In this document: in pieces, positions 16,477 to 23,126 of the stretch
How positions within the stretch are numbered: position 1 is the first letter of the stretch
How the letters are laid out: each line of letters starts with the position of its first letter
IMG/VR virus record: IMGVR_UViG_3300006790_001396
Span: 1 to 23,431 of that record
DNA from: a virus
Direction: 5' to 3' (one strand)
DNA length: 23,431 nt
Position numbers and translations under genes: made by a program
The notes under the pieces: generated by a model
Told to the model about the DNA's origin: nothing
Seen by the model: only the letters and a program-made list of their open reading frames with translations
Database searches by the model: none

Positions 16477-17637
16477 CTAGAGAGTGATTCCCTCGAACTG
16501 ACCGAAGGAACGACGGCCGTGCTCGAGGCTCCAGCCACTCTTCATCTCGAGACGCTTGAACCAGTTGGTGCTGGTCGCGACCGGCCAGGAGCCGGGGTAC
16601 GTCTTGATGAAGCCCATCGAGGGGATGTCCTGGGCCGCGCCTCCGGTGAAGAGGCCCTGCATCACGACATCGAAGCGGAGGGAGTTGTAGTTCATGAACA
16701 CGATAGGATACTCGGCAGTAGCGCCCGCGCTGAAGTCCCAGCGTACATCCTTAGTGTCCAGCTTACGGTGACGGTGCACAGCGATGTCGCCCAGAGGGAC
16801 GGAACGCTGATACCCAGCACCCATATTAGCGGCGAGCGGGGTCGGGAGAGCCGCGTCATCGCGCAGGAGCTCGATGATCTGCTCGTAGACAGAATCACCA
16901 GTCCAGATGTGGGTCGGACGCTCACGACCACCGTAGTCGAGGTCGCGTGCGAAGGAGTCAAGCTCTGCGATCAGGGCGGAGCCGTTCGCGGTACCGGAAC
17001 CAACGCCCGGAGCCCACTTGGCCGCATCGTCAACCGAAAGACCTGCGAAAGTCTCGTCGGACTTGTCGATAGAGCCCGAGACGCCCGACTTTTCGGTGCC
17101 GGAGGTCAGGAGGCCCAGGAGCGACATGCCGTGGTAGTCGGTGCTGTCGTAGTCGGTGTCGCCAGCGAAACAGGCGTTAGCCTCGGGGTTGGCACCGTCG
17201 AAGGTGTCGTTACCGAGAAGGAAGCGCGATTCCAGGATATCGGCGGTTTCGATGCCGTTACCCTCGAACAGAGCCTTCATGTAGTTCTGCTGGTCGCCTT
17301 CCGGGATGGTTGGGACGTAGGGGACGTTCTGGGTCCAGACCGCCTTCGAGAAGCGGAGCTGGGCCAGGATTTCCTTGGTCGCGGTGGTCAGGGTCGCACC
17401 GGCACCGAAGTTGTCCATGTTGTGACCGACACGAGTGCCGCCACCGGACTGGTGCATGAAGTGCTCGACACGCTCTTCGGTGTCGCGGACCTGCATGATT
17501 CGACCTGCGCGAGACAGGGAATCGAGAAACTGGGTATCGCCATCGCTGAAGAGCTGGATCAGGTTGGCGGAAACGTCGTCAGACGCTACCGTAGCCAGGG
17601 TGTCGAGGCTACGGTTGTAACTGGTAGGGAGAGCCAT
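16477..17637 (-). CDS. Major capsid protein (386 aa)
   Basis: The gene lies directly after the scaffold and before the adaptor, has the usual coat-protein length, and lacks any enzymatic motif. The N-terminal region (residues 1-50) is helical, as in the arm of HK97-fold coats. The middle is beta and Gly/Asp-rich with an insertion-like loop at about 150-190 (NACFAGDTDYDSTDYHGM). The C-terminal part has GDIAVHRHRKLDTKDVRWD and a closing LEMKSGWSLEHGRRSFGQF segment. HK97 fold is inferred from context. The leader of 63 bases before the ATG has no normal Shine-Dalgarno next to the start, but an A-rich stretch (CCAAAAATAAGCCC), which may bind ribosomal protein S1. The message presumably comes from P3. 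The codons look more uniform and C-ending than in neighbours, as expected for a highly expressed gene. Confidence 0.85.
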   Translation of the reverse strand: MALPTSYNRSLDTLATVASDDVSANLIQLFSDGDTQFLDSLSRAGRIMQVRDTEERVEHFMHQSGGGTRVGHNMDNFGAGATLTTATKEILAQLRFSKAVWTQNVPYVPTIPEGDQQNYMKALFEGNGIETADILESRFLLGNDTFDGANPEANACFAGDTDYDSTDYHGMSLLGLLTSGTEKSGVSGSIDKSDETFAGLSVDDAAKWAPGVGSGTANGSALIAELDSFARDLDYGGRERPTHIWTGDSVYEQIIELLRDDAALPTPLAANMGAGYQRSVPLGDIAVHRHRKLDTKDVRWDFSAGATAEYPIVFMNYNSLRFDVVMQGLFTGGAAQDIPSMGFIKTYPGSWPVATSTNWFKRLEMKSGWSLEHGRRSFGQFEGITL

Positions 17638-17700
17638 GGGCTTATTTTTGGTTTGGGGTTGTGCTTAAATGCTCACGACCCTCCCCTGCACGCCTTAGCC

Positions 17701-18351
17701 CTAGTTCATAGGGGCGCCGCCTGCATCCTCGGCCTGCTTCAAGCGAGCCTCGAAGGAGGCGCTTGGCGTACGGCCGTAGGTTCTGGCGTCTTCCGCTTGC
17801 TTCGAGGCGGGCCCTTCCTGGAACTGCTGGACGGGCACGCTGTCCACACTATCGGCTTCGGCTTGTCGCTGTTCGCGGGAGACACCAGCGGCTCGGATGA
17901 GCATGGCAACACCTTCCTCAGTCAGGAGCGCTTTCTTGTCCACGAAGCCGAGAGAGGCCTCGACTTTCTGGTAAGCGTCCGTGCCTGGAACGATGCCCTC
18001 GGAAGCAAGGCGCTGATGGAACTGTGCGTTGGCGTCAGCCTCGGCCTTCCATGTTGCGCGTTCCTTCTCGAGTTCTTCCTTGAACTGCCCAGGGGTCATG
18101 TACTCGCCTTTCTGGGTCTTCTGACTCAGAGCAGCGCTTACCTGATCCTCGACAATGCGACGGATATCGGGGTCTAGATCGTTAAGAGAGCGTTTGGTCT
18201 TGTGCTCTTCGCGACCCGCTTCACGTACTGCGTCGGCTACCGAGGGTGTCGGCTCCGGCGCGGGAGTTTCCTGGGGCGCAGGCGTGGCACCGTCCTGCGG
18301 GGCGGGGTCGGCAGGCGTACCTGCTTCTTCCTGTGGCTTTGTTTCGTCCAT
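17701..18351 (-). CDS. Capsid scaffold protein (216 aa)
   Basis: This is an acidic, helix-rich protein without Cys or catalytic motifs, placed immediately before the major capsid gene, which is the classic position of the internal assembly scaffold. Residues 1-40 are disordered and Pro/Glu/Ala-rich (PADPAPQDGATPAPQE). Residues about 55-130 are coiled-coil-like (FKEELEKERATWKAEADANA), and the C-terminus (about 185-216) is basic and helical, as expected for coat binding. The start ATG at 18351 is preceded by AAGGAG at 18358-18363 with a 6-base spacer, the best ribosome binding site in the window. Promoter P3 lies upstream with a predicted leader of about 61 bases. Unlike P1, P2 and P4, this message is not leaderless. 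Confidence 0.82.
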   Translation of the reverse strand: MDETKPQEEAGTPADPAPQDGATPAPQETPAPEPTPSVADAVREAGREEHKTKRSLNDLDPDIRRIVEDQVSAALSQKTQKGEYMTPGQFKEELEKERATWKAEADANAQFHQRLASEGIVPGTDAYQKVEASLGFVDKKALLTEEGVAMLIRAAGVSREQRQAEADSVDSVPVQQFQEGPASKQAEDARTYGRTPSASFEARLKQAEDAGGAPMN

Positions 18352-18357
18352 GTCTGG

Positions 18358-18363
18358 CTCCTT
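18358..18363 (-). promoter_or_regulatory. Strong Shine-Dalgarno of the scaffold gene
   Basis: AAGGAG on the minus strand, six bases before the scaffold ATG. It stands out because almost all other starts in the module either overlap the previous stop codon or sit at the 5' end of a predicted leaderless transcript. Confidence 0.8.
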
Positions 18364-18418
18364 CAGTGAATGGGGCTACCCTGGGGCTCCCCGGTACTTT
18401 TCCGGCTACCTGCTGTGC

Positions 18419-18447
18419 ATTATAGTGCCTCCTGGTGCGGAGGTCAA
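18419..18447 (-). promoter_or_regulatory. Promoter P3 (TTGACC-N17-TATAAT)
   Basis: Minus strand -35 TTGACC (18442-18447), 17-base spacer, -10 TATAAT (18419-18424). GGCAC precedes the -10 and GCAC follows it. The predicted start is near 18412, giving a leader of about 61 bases before the scaffold ATG. It would drive scaffold, capsid and tail genes. A related palindrome lies just upstream at 18454-18471. Confidence 0.85.
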
Positions 18448-18453
18448 GGCCGT

Positions 18454-18471
18454 AGGGCACTATATTTCCCT
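18454..18471. promoter_or_regulatory. Palindromic upstream operator-like site O3
   Basis: AGGGCACTATATTTCCCT on the plus strand is an interrupted palindrome with AGGG/CCCT arms. It lies between the stop of the zinc-ribbon gene and the -35 of P3, six bases from the -35. Its half GGGCACTATA matches the -10 region of the promoters. Its centre (18462.5) is 40 bp from the centre of the -10 palindrome. A sister copy sits in the same place before P2. Confidence 0.6.
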
Positions 18472-18475
18472 GCGG

Positions 18476-18856
18476 CTACGAGTTCACGCCGACCTCGGCC
18501 CTAGCGGCCTCGATGGCGCGGGACTTGGCCTCGCCCGTCAGGAACTCCTGGGTCTCGTAGTTGATGTCGTGCTTCTCGCAGATCCGCATGGCGTCCTTCT
18601 CGGAGCTGGCCCAGAGGTCTGGGTGCCCGGACGGGAGCCCCAGGACTCGGCGCCCGTGAGGGGTCTTGGAGCGGTTCCTGGACATGTAGGCGTAGGTCGT
18701 GTAGTCTGACCGGTTCTCGGCCCATTTCTGGTACCACTCGCCCTCGGTATAGCTAGAGTCACATACGCGACAGTCGAACAAGCCTGTGGACTTGTTACGG
18801 GAAAGGCAGCGGTCAACGCCGCACTCGGCGCAGCCTGTGATGATGGCTTGGAGCAT
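18476..18856 (-). CDS. 126-aa zinc-ribbon protein
   Basis: Four cysteines form two C-x-x-C knuckles, C9-A-E-C12 and C29-R-V-C32, separated by 16 residues, with an extra C17 between them. This is a typical zinc ribbon at the N-terminus. The rest (residues 40-126) is mixed, with a basic patch (SRNRSKTPHGRR) and a helical C-terminal part. The function is unknown: it could bind DNA or RNA, act as a transcription or packaging accessory, or be a structural metal-stabilised protein. It is coupled to the preceding 136-aa gene by TAATG and is the last gene before P3, so a regulatory role is possible but unproved. A free-standing zinc ribbon is unusual between portal and scaffold. Confidence 0.7.
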   Translation of the reverse strand: MLQAIITGCAECGVDRCLSRNKSTGLFDCRVCDSSYTEGEWYQKWAENRSDYTTYAYMSRNRSKTPHGRRVLGLPSGHPDLWASSEKDAMRICEKHDINYETQEFLTGEAKSRAIEAARAEVGVNS

Positions 18857-19266
18857 TAGTAGTGGATCTCAATCATGATATCCACAGTCTCGCCCGTTGA
18901 CGCAAAGTTCTCGATCTGGAGACCGAAGAGCGTCGGGACGATGGAGCTGTACCCCGCTTCCGGACTGGCCTTCGTCAGGTCCGCGTCCTGGGCAAGCGTG
19001 CCCTTCACGAGCTGGGAGGTGGTCGTGTTCCCGTCCACGGGGTCCACGACTACGAGGCTAACGTCTCCGGCCGTGATAGCGCCAGAGCCGTCGTAATCGT
19101 AGGGGAACCAGACCACGTACTTCGCGCCCGGAGGAGCTACGATGCCCGAGATGAATCCGTTAGCCGAATGACCGTCCGACTTGTAGCGCATGAGATTTCC
19201 GCGCAGGGTTTTGACGGCTGTAGAGGCCGTAACCCACTCGCCATCCTTCTGAAACTCTAGTGCCAT
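18856..19266 (-). CDS. 136-aa virion-type protein with EF-hand/dockerin-like calcium loop
   Basis: A small beta-rich protein right after the portal gene. Residues 57-68 read DYDGSGAITAGD, which matches the calcium loop D-x-D-G-S-G-x-I-x-x-x-D with Asp at positions 1, 3 and 12, as in dockerins. The flanking helices of a true EF-hand pair are not evident. The surrounding beta strands (GAKYVVWFPY, VSLVVVDPVDG) and C-terminal strand (GETVDIMIEIHY) suggest a compact beta domain, as in capsid decoration or stabilising proteins. The start is three bases after the portal stop, with AGAGGA about ten bases upstream. A head decoration or head-completion role is inferred from position only. Confidence 0.65.
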   Translation of the reverse strand: MALEFQKDGEWVTASTAVKTLRGNLMRYKSDGHSANGFISGIVAPPGAKYVVWFPYDYDGSGAITAGDVSLVVVDPVDGNTTTSQLVKGTLAQDADLTKASPEAGYSSIVPTLFGLQIENFASTGETVDIMIEIHY

Positions 19267-19269
19267 AGC

Positions 19270-21246
19270 TTATTGTCCTCTGACTGCTTGGGGGGTGGGA
19301 AGCGGTAGTCCTCCGGCCATTAGACCTGCGGCTACCTGATTGTCGATGCCGCCCTGTGCCGAGACCCCAGGAACAGGGGCCTGGGGGTCGGCCTGCTGGG
19401 CCTGGGCCTGGAGGCGCTGGGCGATGCGTTGGTGCTTGACGATGGCCTCCTCGAGGAGTACCTGGTCTGCCCTGTCGTCGTTGACGCCGATGTCCGTGTA
19501 CGTCTGGATGTACGAGGTATGGTTGTCGGACTCCAGGACTGGGATGGCCTCGCCGGTATGGAGAGCCCTGATGTAGCGCTCGAGAGGTCCGCGCGCGTCG
19601 GGGTAGATGTCCATGAACTGGTCGATGTCCTTCCAGCCCAGGGCCTTTAGGATTCGGCGCCGCGACTCGTCCACCATGCGGAGGGCGGAAGGGCTCTGGA
19701 AGTTGGCCGCGTCGTTGACGAGCATGGTGTGCGCCGTCATCAGGGCCTCGAGCGTGTCGGAGCGGCTCTGGTTCTCGAGGGCGCTGGCGTCCAGGCGAAT
19801 GGCCATCGGCGCGTTGGGCACCGGGATGTCTACGTGCTGGGTTTCCGATACAACTACCGTGGTAGTTTCGCCCAGGAGTGCGCGCTGGCGGAATATGAAC
19901 ATCTGGCCCATCGCCTTGAGCGTCCGCGCAATGACACGGAGCCTGTCCCGTCGCCTGTCCCCCGCAGCCTGGAATAGACCTGCGGCCTCGGTCGCGCTCT
20001 TCTCCGGATTGGTAGAAGTGCCACGGTCGAGCGGTCCTACGCCTGTCACGTCATCGTAGAGAGAAAGGAGAATGTTAAGGGTGGCGATGTACTGCGAGAG
20101 GGCCGTATTCCGCTCGACCGGGCGCATAGTCGCGTTGACGCCGCGTGGGTTCTCGGCTCCAGCGTCCTGGCTATCGACCTCGATGTAGATGTCCTCGCCT
20201 GGTTGGGCGCGGATGATCTTGTCGATTTGCTCCTTCTTGATGGCCTCCCGCTCGTAGAGGTTGATGCGGTTCGTAGTCTCCAGCTCGTGGAGAATCTGGT
20301 CGAGAGTCCGGATGATGGAGCGATAGACCGGAATCCAGGATGCGACCTCTGGCGGGGCGAAGGCCTCGCCTGGTGCTGGGTCGAGGGCACGGTCGATGTA
20401 GAGTTCTGGGGTCTCTACTTCCGAGGTCACGACGAGCGTGCCCAGGATGGGAGTCTTCCGCTTCCTAGGGTAGAGCCCGTCCTCGGGCGAGACGAAGTAG
20501 GAGACGGGCACCTTCGGCGCGTCGCTGTACTCTACGCCCAGGTCGAAGTCCCCGTGGAAGACCTCGGTAATCGTGACTGTCTCCCAGGCCTTTCGCTCGA
20601 GTTCGTTCTCGATGTAGTCCTGGAGGATGTCAGGGGCCGAGCCCGCCTGGACAGTGTACGTGTGCCAGGAGAAGCGGTTATGGTGAGGCTCGTAGCCACA
20701 GACCTCAGAGTCGAGGATGTCCCAGCTCTGGACCGCGCCGAGGATGGGCCCCTTGCCCTGGCGGAAGCGTGCGCGGACGCCGTAGTAGCTCTGGGTCGGG
20801 AGCAGCGCCGCGATTTTCTCGATGGCGTGATCCATGCCGGACGTGGCCGCTACCGAGTCTAGGATGGTCTGCTGGTTCTCGACATGGCCGACAGCCTCGC
20901 CGACCATAGGCTCTGGGCGCCAGGACGGGGTGCCCAGGGGCGTAATCTGGACAATGATCTGACGGAGCCGCGACAGGAAGATGTTCGCCGCCGTGTCCGA
21001 GCGCCGGGTCACGCTGACCAGCTTCGTCGGGTGCGGGTGGTGGGTGCTCAGACCTCCGGGCGGCAGCTTCTCGTAGTCGGGCCGGTGCCGTGTAATCGAG
21101 AGCATCCCCGTATACAGCTCGCCGATGTCCTTCTGATAGGACGTGACCTCGGCGCGCGAGGCCGTCATGGCCCGCTGAACTGCATCGTTCAGGACCTGCC
21201 TCGCCTCGTCGGTCAGGGCGTAGATCTTCGGGCGCCGTGCGGCCAC
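19270..21246 (-). CDS. Portal protein (658 aa)
   Basis: The dodecameric ring through which DNA is packaged. The call rests on size, on position one gene after TerL and before scaffold and capsid, and on composition: a long helical N-terminal region (RRPKIYALTDEARQVLNDAV), a mixed wing with PKVPVSYFVSPEDGLYPRKR at about 240-260, a long stem-like helix at about 300-345 (RTLDQILHELETTNRINLYE), and a Gln/Pro-rich C-terminal tail (RIAQRLQAQAQQADPQAPVP) that could form the barrel and disordered end. The start is GTG at 21246, four bases after the stop of the 68-aa gene, without a Shine-Dalgarno, which implies reinitiation. The family within portals cannot be named by eye. Confidence 0.85.
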   Translation of the reverse strand: MAARRPKIYALTDEARQVLNDAVQRAMTASRAEVTSYQKDIGELYTGMLSITRHRPDYEKLPPGGLSTHHPHPTKLVSVTRRSDTAANIFLSRLRQIIVQITPLGTPSWRPEPMVGEAVGHVENQQTILDSVAATSGMDHAIEKIAALLPTQSYYGVRARFRQGKGPILGAVQSWDILDSEVCGYEPHHNRFSWHTYTVQAGSAPDILQDYIENELERKAWETVTITEVFHGDFDLGVEYSDAPKVPVSYFVSPEDGLYPRKRKTPILGTLVVTSEVETPELYIDRALDPAPGEAFAPPEVASWIPVYRSIIRTLDQILHELETTNRINLYEREAIKKEQIDKIIRAQPGEDIYIEVDSQDAGAENPRGVNATMRPVERNTALSQYIATLNILLSLYDDVTGVGPLDRGTSTNPEKSATEAAGLFQAAGDRRRDRLRVIARTLKAMGQMFIFRQRALLGETTTVVVSETQHVDIPVPNAPMAIRLDASALENQSRSDTLEALMTAHTMLVNDAANFQSPSALRMVDESRRRILKALGWKDIDQFMDIYPDARGPLERYIRALHTGEAIPVLESDNHTSYIQTYTDIGVNDDRADQVLLEEAIVKHQRIAQRLQAQAQQADPQAPVPGVSAQGGIDNQVAAGLMAGGLPLPTPQAVRGQ

Positions 21247-21250
21247 TTGG

Positions 21251-21457
21251 CTACAGGGCCTGCTTCAGGTAGCGGACGGCGTTACGGAGGGCAGGGATAG
21301 TCCTGCCGATAGGCGCTTGGTACTTGCCTTCAGCGTTGGCGAGCTTGAGCCGCTCTAGGATGTCGCAAAGGACAGCGTAGTCCTCGGCGAGCTGGGAGGT
21401 CTGGGGGGCCGTCGGCTCGGGCGCCTCGGAGGTCAGGGGGGAGTCTTCCGGTAGCAT
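21251..21457 (-). CDS. 68-aa helical protein, leaderless start, function unknown
   Basis: The first 22 residues are Pro/Glu/Ser-rich and probably disordered. The rest is helical (QLAEDYAVLCDILERLKLAN) and ends with a basic helix (IPALRNAVRYLKQAL). It sits between TerL and portal, where some phages encode a small head or packaging accessory. The only good start in its 5' part is the ATG at 21457, nine bases after the -10 of P2. Its message should therefore begin about three bases before the AUG and carry no ribosome binding site. No family is recognised. The helical, basic C-terminus would allow DNA or protein binding, but nothing more can be said. Confidence 0.7.
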   Translation of the reverse strand: MLPEDSPLTSEAPEPTAPQTSQLAEDYAVLCDILERLKLANAEGKYQAPIGRTIPALRNAVRYLKQAL

Positions 21458-21466
21458 GGTGAGTGC

Positions 21467-21494
21467 ATTATAGTGCCATCCGCCCCGATGTCAA
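21467..21494 (-). promoter_or_regulatory. Promoter P2 (TTGACA-N16-TATAAT)
   Basis: Both hexamers are perfect consensus on the minus strand: TTGACA (21489-21494) and TATAAT (21467-21472), with a 16-base spacer that ends in GGCAC. Expected start near 21460, three bases before the ATG of the 68-aa gene. It drives the 68-aa protein, portal, 136-aa and zinc-ribbon genes. It lies in the 70-base gap after TerL. Confidence 0.9.
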
Positions 21495-21502
21495 AGGATT
21501 AG

Positions 21503-21520
21503 AGGGAAATATAATGCCCT
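21503..21520. promoter_or_regulatory. Palindromic upstream operator-like site O2
   Basis: AGGGAAATATAATGCCCT on the plus strand, the near-exact inverse of the site before P3. It lies eight bases upstream of the -35 of P2, seven bases after the TerL stop. Its centre (21511.5) is 41 bp from the centre of the -10 palindrome. The plus strand contains a TATAAT, but no -35 accompanies it, so a divergent promoter is unlikely. Confidence 0.6.
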
Positions 21521-21527
21521 ACCGAAA

Positions 21528-23126
21528 CTACTCGTCGAAGAAGTCGAAGTCAGCGTCCGGCAGGTTGGCCGAGGGACCTGTGGCCCAGTCCTCGTTCGCC
21601 TTCGCCCCATTCTCGAACGGGAGCTGGCCGCGCCTCGACAGGTGGGAGCCCAGGAGCGCCAGAGCTGCGGGCAGGTCGTCGGAGGAGGACATAGGGAACT
21701 CGATGAGGCGCTTGATGAGCTTGTCGCGGCCCTCGAAGCGCGCGGGGAACTGGATGATGCCCTTCCGGAGCGCTGTCGGGACGCCCTTGAGGCGCGTGGC
21801 CAGGTTCTTCTGCGGGATGCGCTGTGTCCGGACGCGAACGCCCTCGAGGCGACCGCGCTCGATGAGCCAGGGCTTGATGGTGCCGCTGAAGACCACGTTC
21901 TCGATCCAGATGGAGCGCAGGTTCGGGAAGCGGTCCTTCTCGATGAGGTGCTCGATGTGCTGGATGAGCGAGTCCACGTTGCCACGGATTTCGGCGGCAT
22001 AGTGCGGAATGAATACGTTATGGTCTGGTGGCAGCGTAGCGATGCCCAGGACTGCGGCGGGCACGACGCGGACGACGAGGACTCCGTTCAGGTCGGCCGA
22101 GTAGCCCTCGGTCACGGCCACGGGGTCCACGAGCATAATGTCGTAGCCCTCGGGCAGATTTTCGCCACTGAGCTGGCCTGCCGTTGCCTGCACGAACATG
22201 TCGTCCTCGAACAGGGCATCCTCGCCCGCGACGGGGCGGCACTCGTACTGCATGGCGAAGAACGACTTCGGGTTGTTCGCCTGGATGGCGTAGATCTCCT
22301 CGGCCGTCAGGAAGGAGGAGCAGAGCGGGTAGGAGCCGCCAGGTCCTGGGCCCTTTCCGTCCTTCTCGCCCGTGGCCTCGTTCGCGCCGTCCCAGACCCC
22401 GTAGCGGTACTGCGACCACTCGGGCGCCTCGGACAGGTACGCGGAAACGTCCGAGAAGGCCCAGGGCGTGCCGATATGCTTCACCGGGCTGTTCTTCTCG
22501 TACATGATGGGTACGAGCTGGTGGATGAAGTCGATGACCTGCTGGCGGCGCATCTCGGTGTTCGAGTTCTGCTCGTTCGCCGGGTCGTCGATGGAGGCGT
22601 GCGTGGGGTGGTTGCCCGCCAGGTTCATGCCGGGGGAGGCCGTCATGAAGCAGGGCTCTCGGCCCTGGCCCGCACGTCCGATAATATTGAACTTGTCGCA
22701 CGGCCCCGAGACCTGGCCCTGGTGGAAGCGGGGGAAGGCCCACGGGAATAAGTCACGCATCGGTACGTAATATCCCTCGAACAGCTCGATGTCGCCACCC
22801 ATCCGGTCGCGCATCTCGCCCAGGAGCTTCTTGCCCAGGTCTAGGGTAGACGAGCCCACCAGGATGCGCGAGTCCGGGCGCGTAATCTTGGTGTGGATGT
22901 TACAGATTAGCTCGACCGTGGACTTGGCGTGGCCACGGGAGCAGACGGTCGAGGTCTTCGGCTGCGAGTTCCGGTGCTCGAGCATCTCCTCGTGGAAGGC
23001 GCCGAACTGCTTGCGTCCGTCAGGGGTGCCCTTGTAGCCGAGGGCTCGGCCCAGTTCTAGGGGATCGGCGAAGAGGTCCTTGATGCGCTGCGCGAAGCGA
23101 TCGGGGTCGAGGGCCCCTACCCCCAC
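21528..23126 (-). CDS. terL: Terminase large subunit (532 aa)
   Basis: The DNA packaging motor: an ATPase that pumps DNA into the procapsid and a nuclease that cuts the concatemer. Numbering from the GTG at 23126, the adenine/Walker A region is C62-SRGHAKST-70. Walker B is at 176-182 (HASIDDP, D180-D181, where many relatives have D-E), and a GTPW motif lies at 219-222. The C-terminal RNase H-like nuclease shows D334 (MLVDPVAV), E409 (IWIENV) and D483-D484 (SSDDLPAALALLG). Length is typical. GTG at 23126 is preferred over the upstream ATG at 23180. It is preceded by GGAGGACGAAGA, a good Shine-Dalgarno, it overlaps the previous gene by only 10 bases, and the extra 18 residues are Arg/Gly-rich noise from the other frame. 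Confidence 0.95.
   Translation of the reverse strand: MGVGALDPDRFAQRIKDLFADPLELGRALGYKGTPDGRKQFGAFHEEMLEHRNSQPKTSTVCSRGHAKSTVELICNIHTKITRPDSRILVGSSTLDLGKKLLGEMRDRMGGDIELFEGYYVPMRDLFPWAFPRFHQGQVSGPCDKFNIIGRAGQGREPCFMTASPGMNLAGNHPTHASIDDPANEQNSNTEMRRQQVIDFIHQLVPIMYEKNSPVKHIGTPWAFSDVSAYLSEAPEWSQYRYGVWDGANEATGEKDGKGPGPGGSYPLCSSFLTAEEIYAIQANNPKSFFAMQYECRPVAGEDALFEDDMFVQATAGQLSGENLPEGYDIMLVDPVAVTEGYSADLNGVLVVRVVPAAVLGIATLPPDHNVFIPHYAAEIRGNVDSLIQHIEHLIEKDRFPNLRSIWIENVVFSGTIKPWLIERGRLEGVRVRTQRIPQKNLATRLKGVPTALRKGIIQFPARFEGRDKLIKRLIEFPMSSSDDLPAALALLGSHLSRRGQLPFENGAKANEDWATGPSANLPDADFDFFDE

Noticed and set aside
17638-17700. A separate promoter or terminator between scaffold and capsid genes
   Set aside because: No -35/-10 pair and no stable stem with U-tract could be found in these 63 bases, only an A-rich leader before the capsid ATG.
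16519-18177. A 552-codon open frame on the plus strand opposite the capsid and scaffold genes
   Set aside because: It is antisense to two well-supported genes. GC-rich codons leave few stops in the antisense frame, the predicted protein has no motif, and it crosses the capsid-scaffold gap without promoter or ribosome binding site.
21503-21515. A plus-strand divergent promoter from the TATAAT in the upstream palindrome of P2
   Set aside because: No -35-like sequence lies 16-18 bases upstream on the plus strand, and only the shadow side of terL lies downstream.
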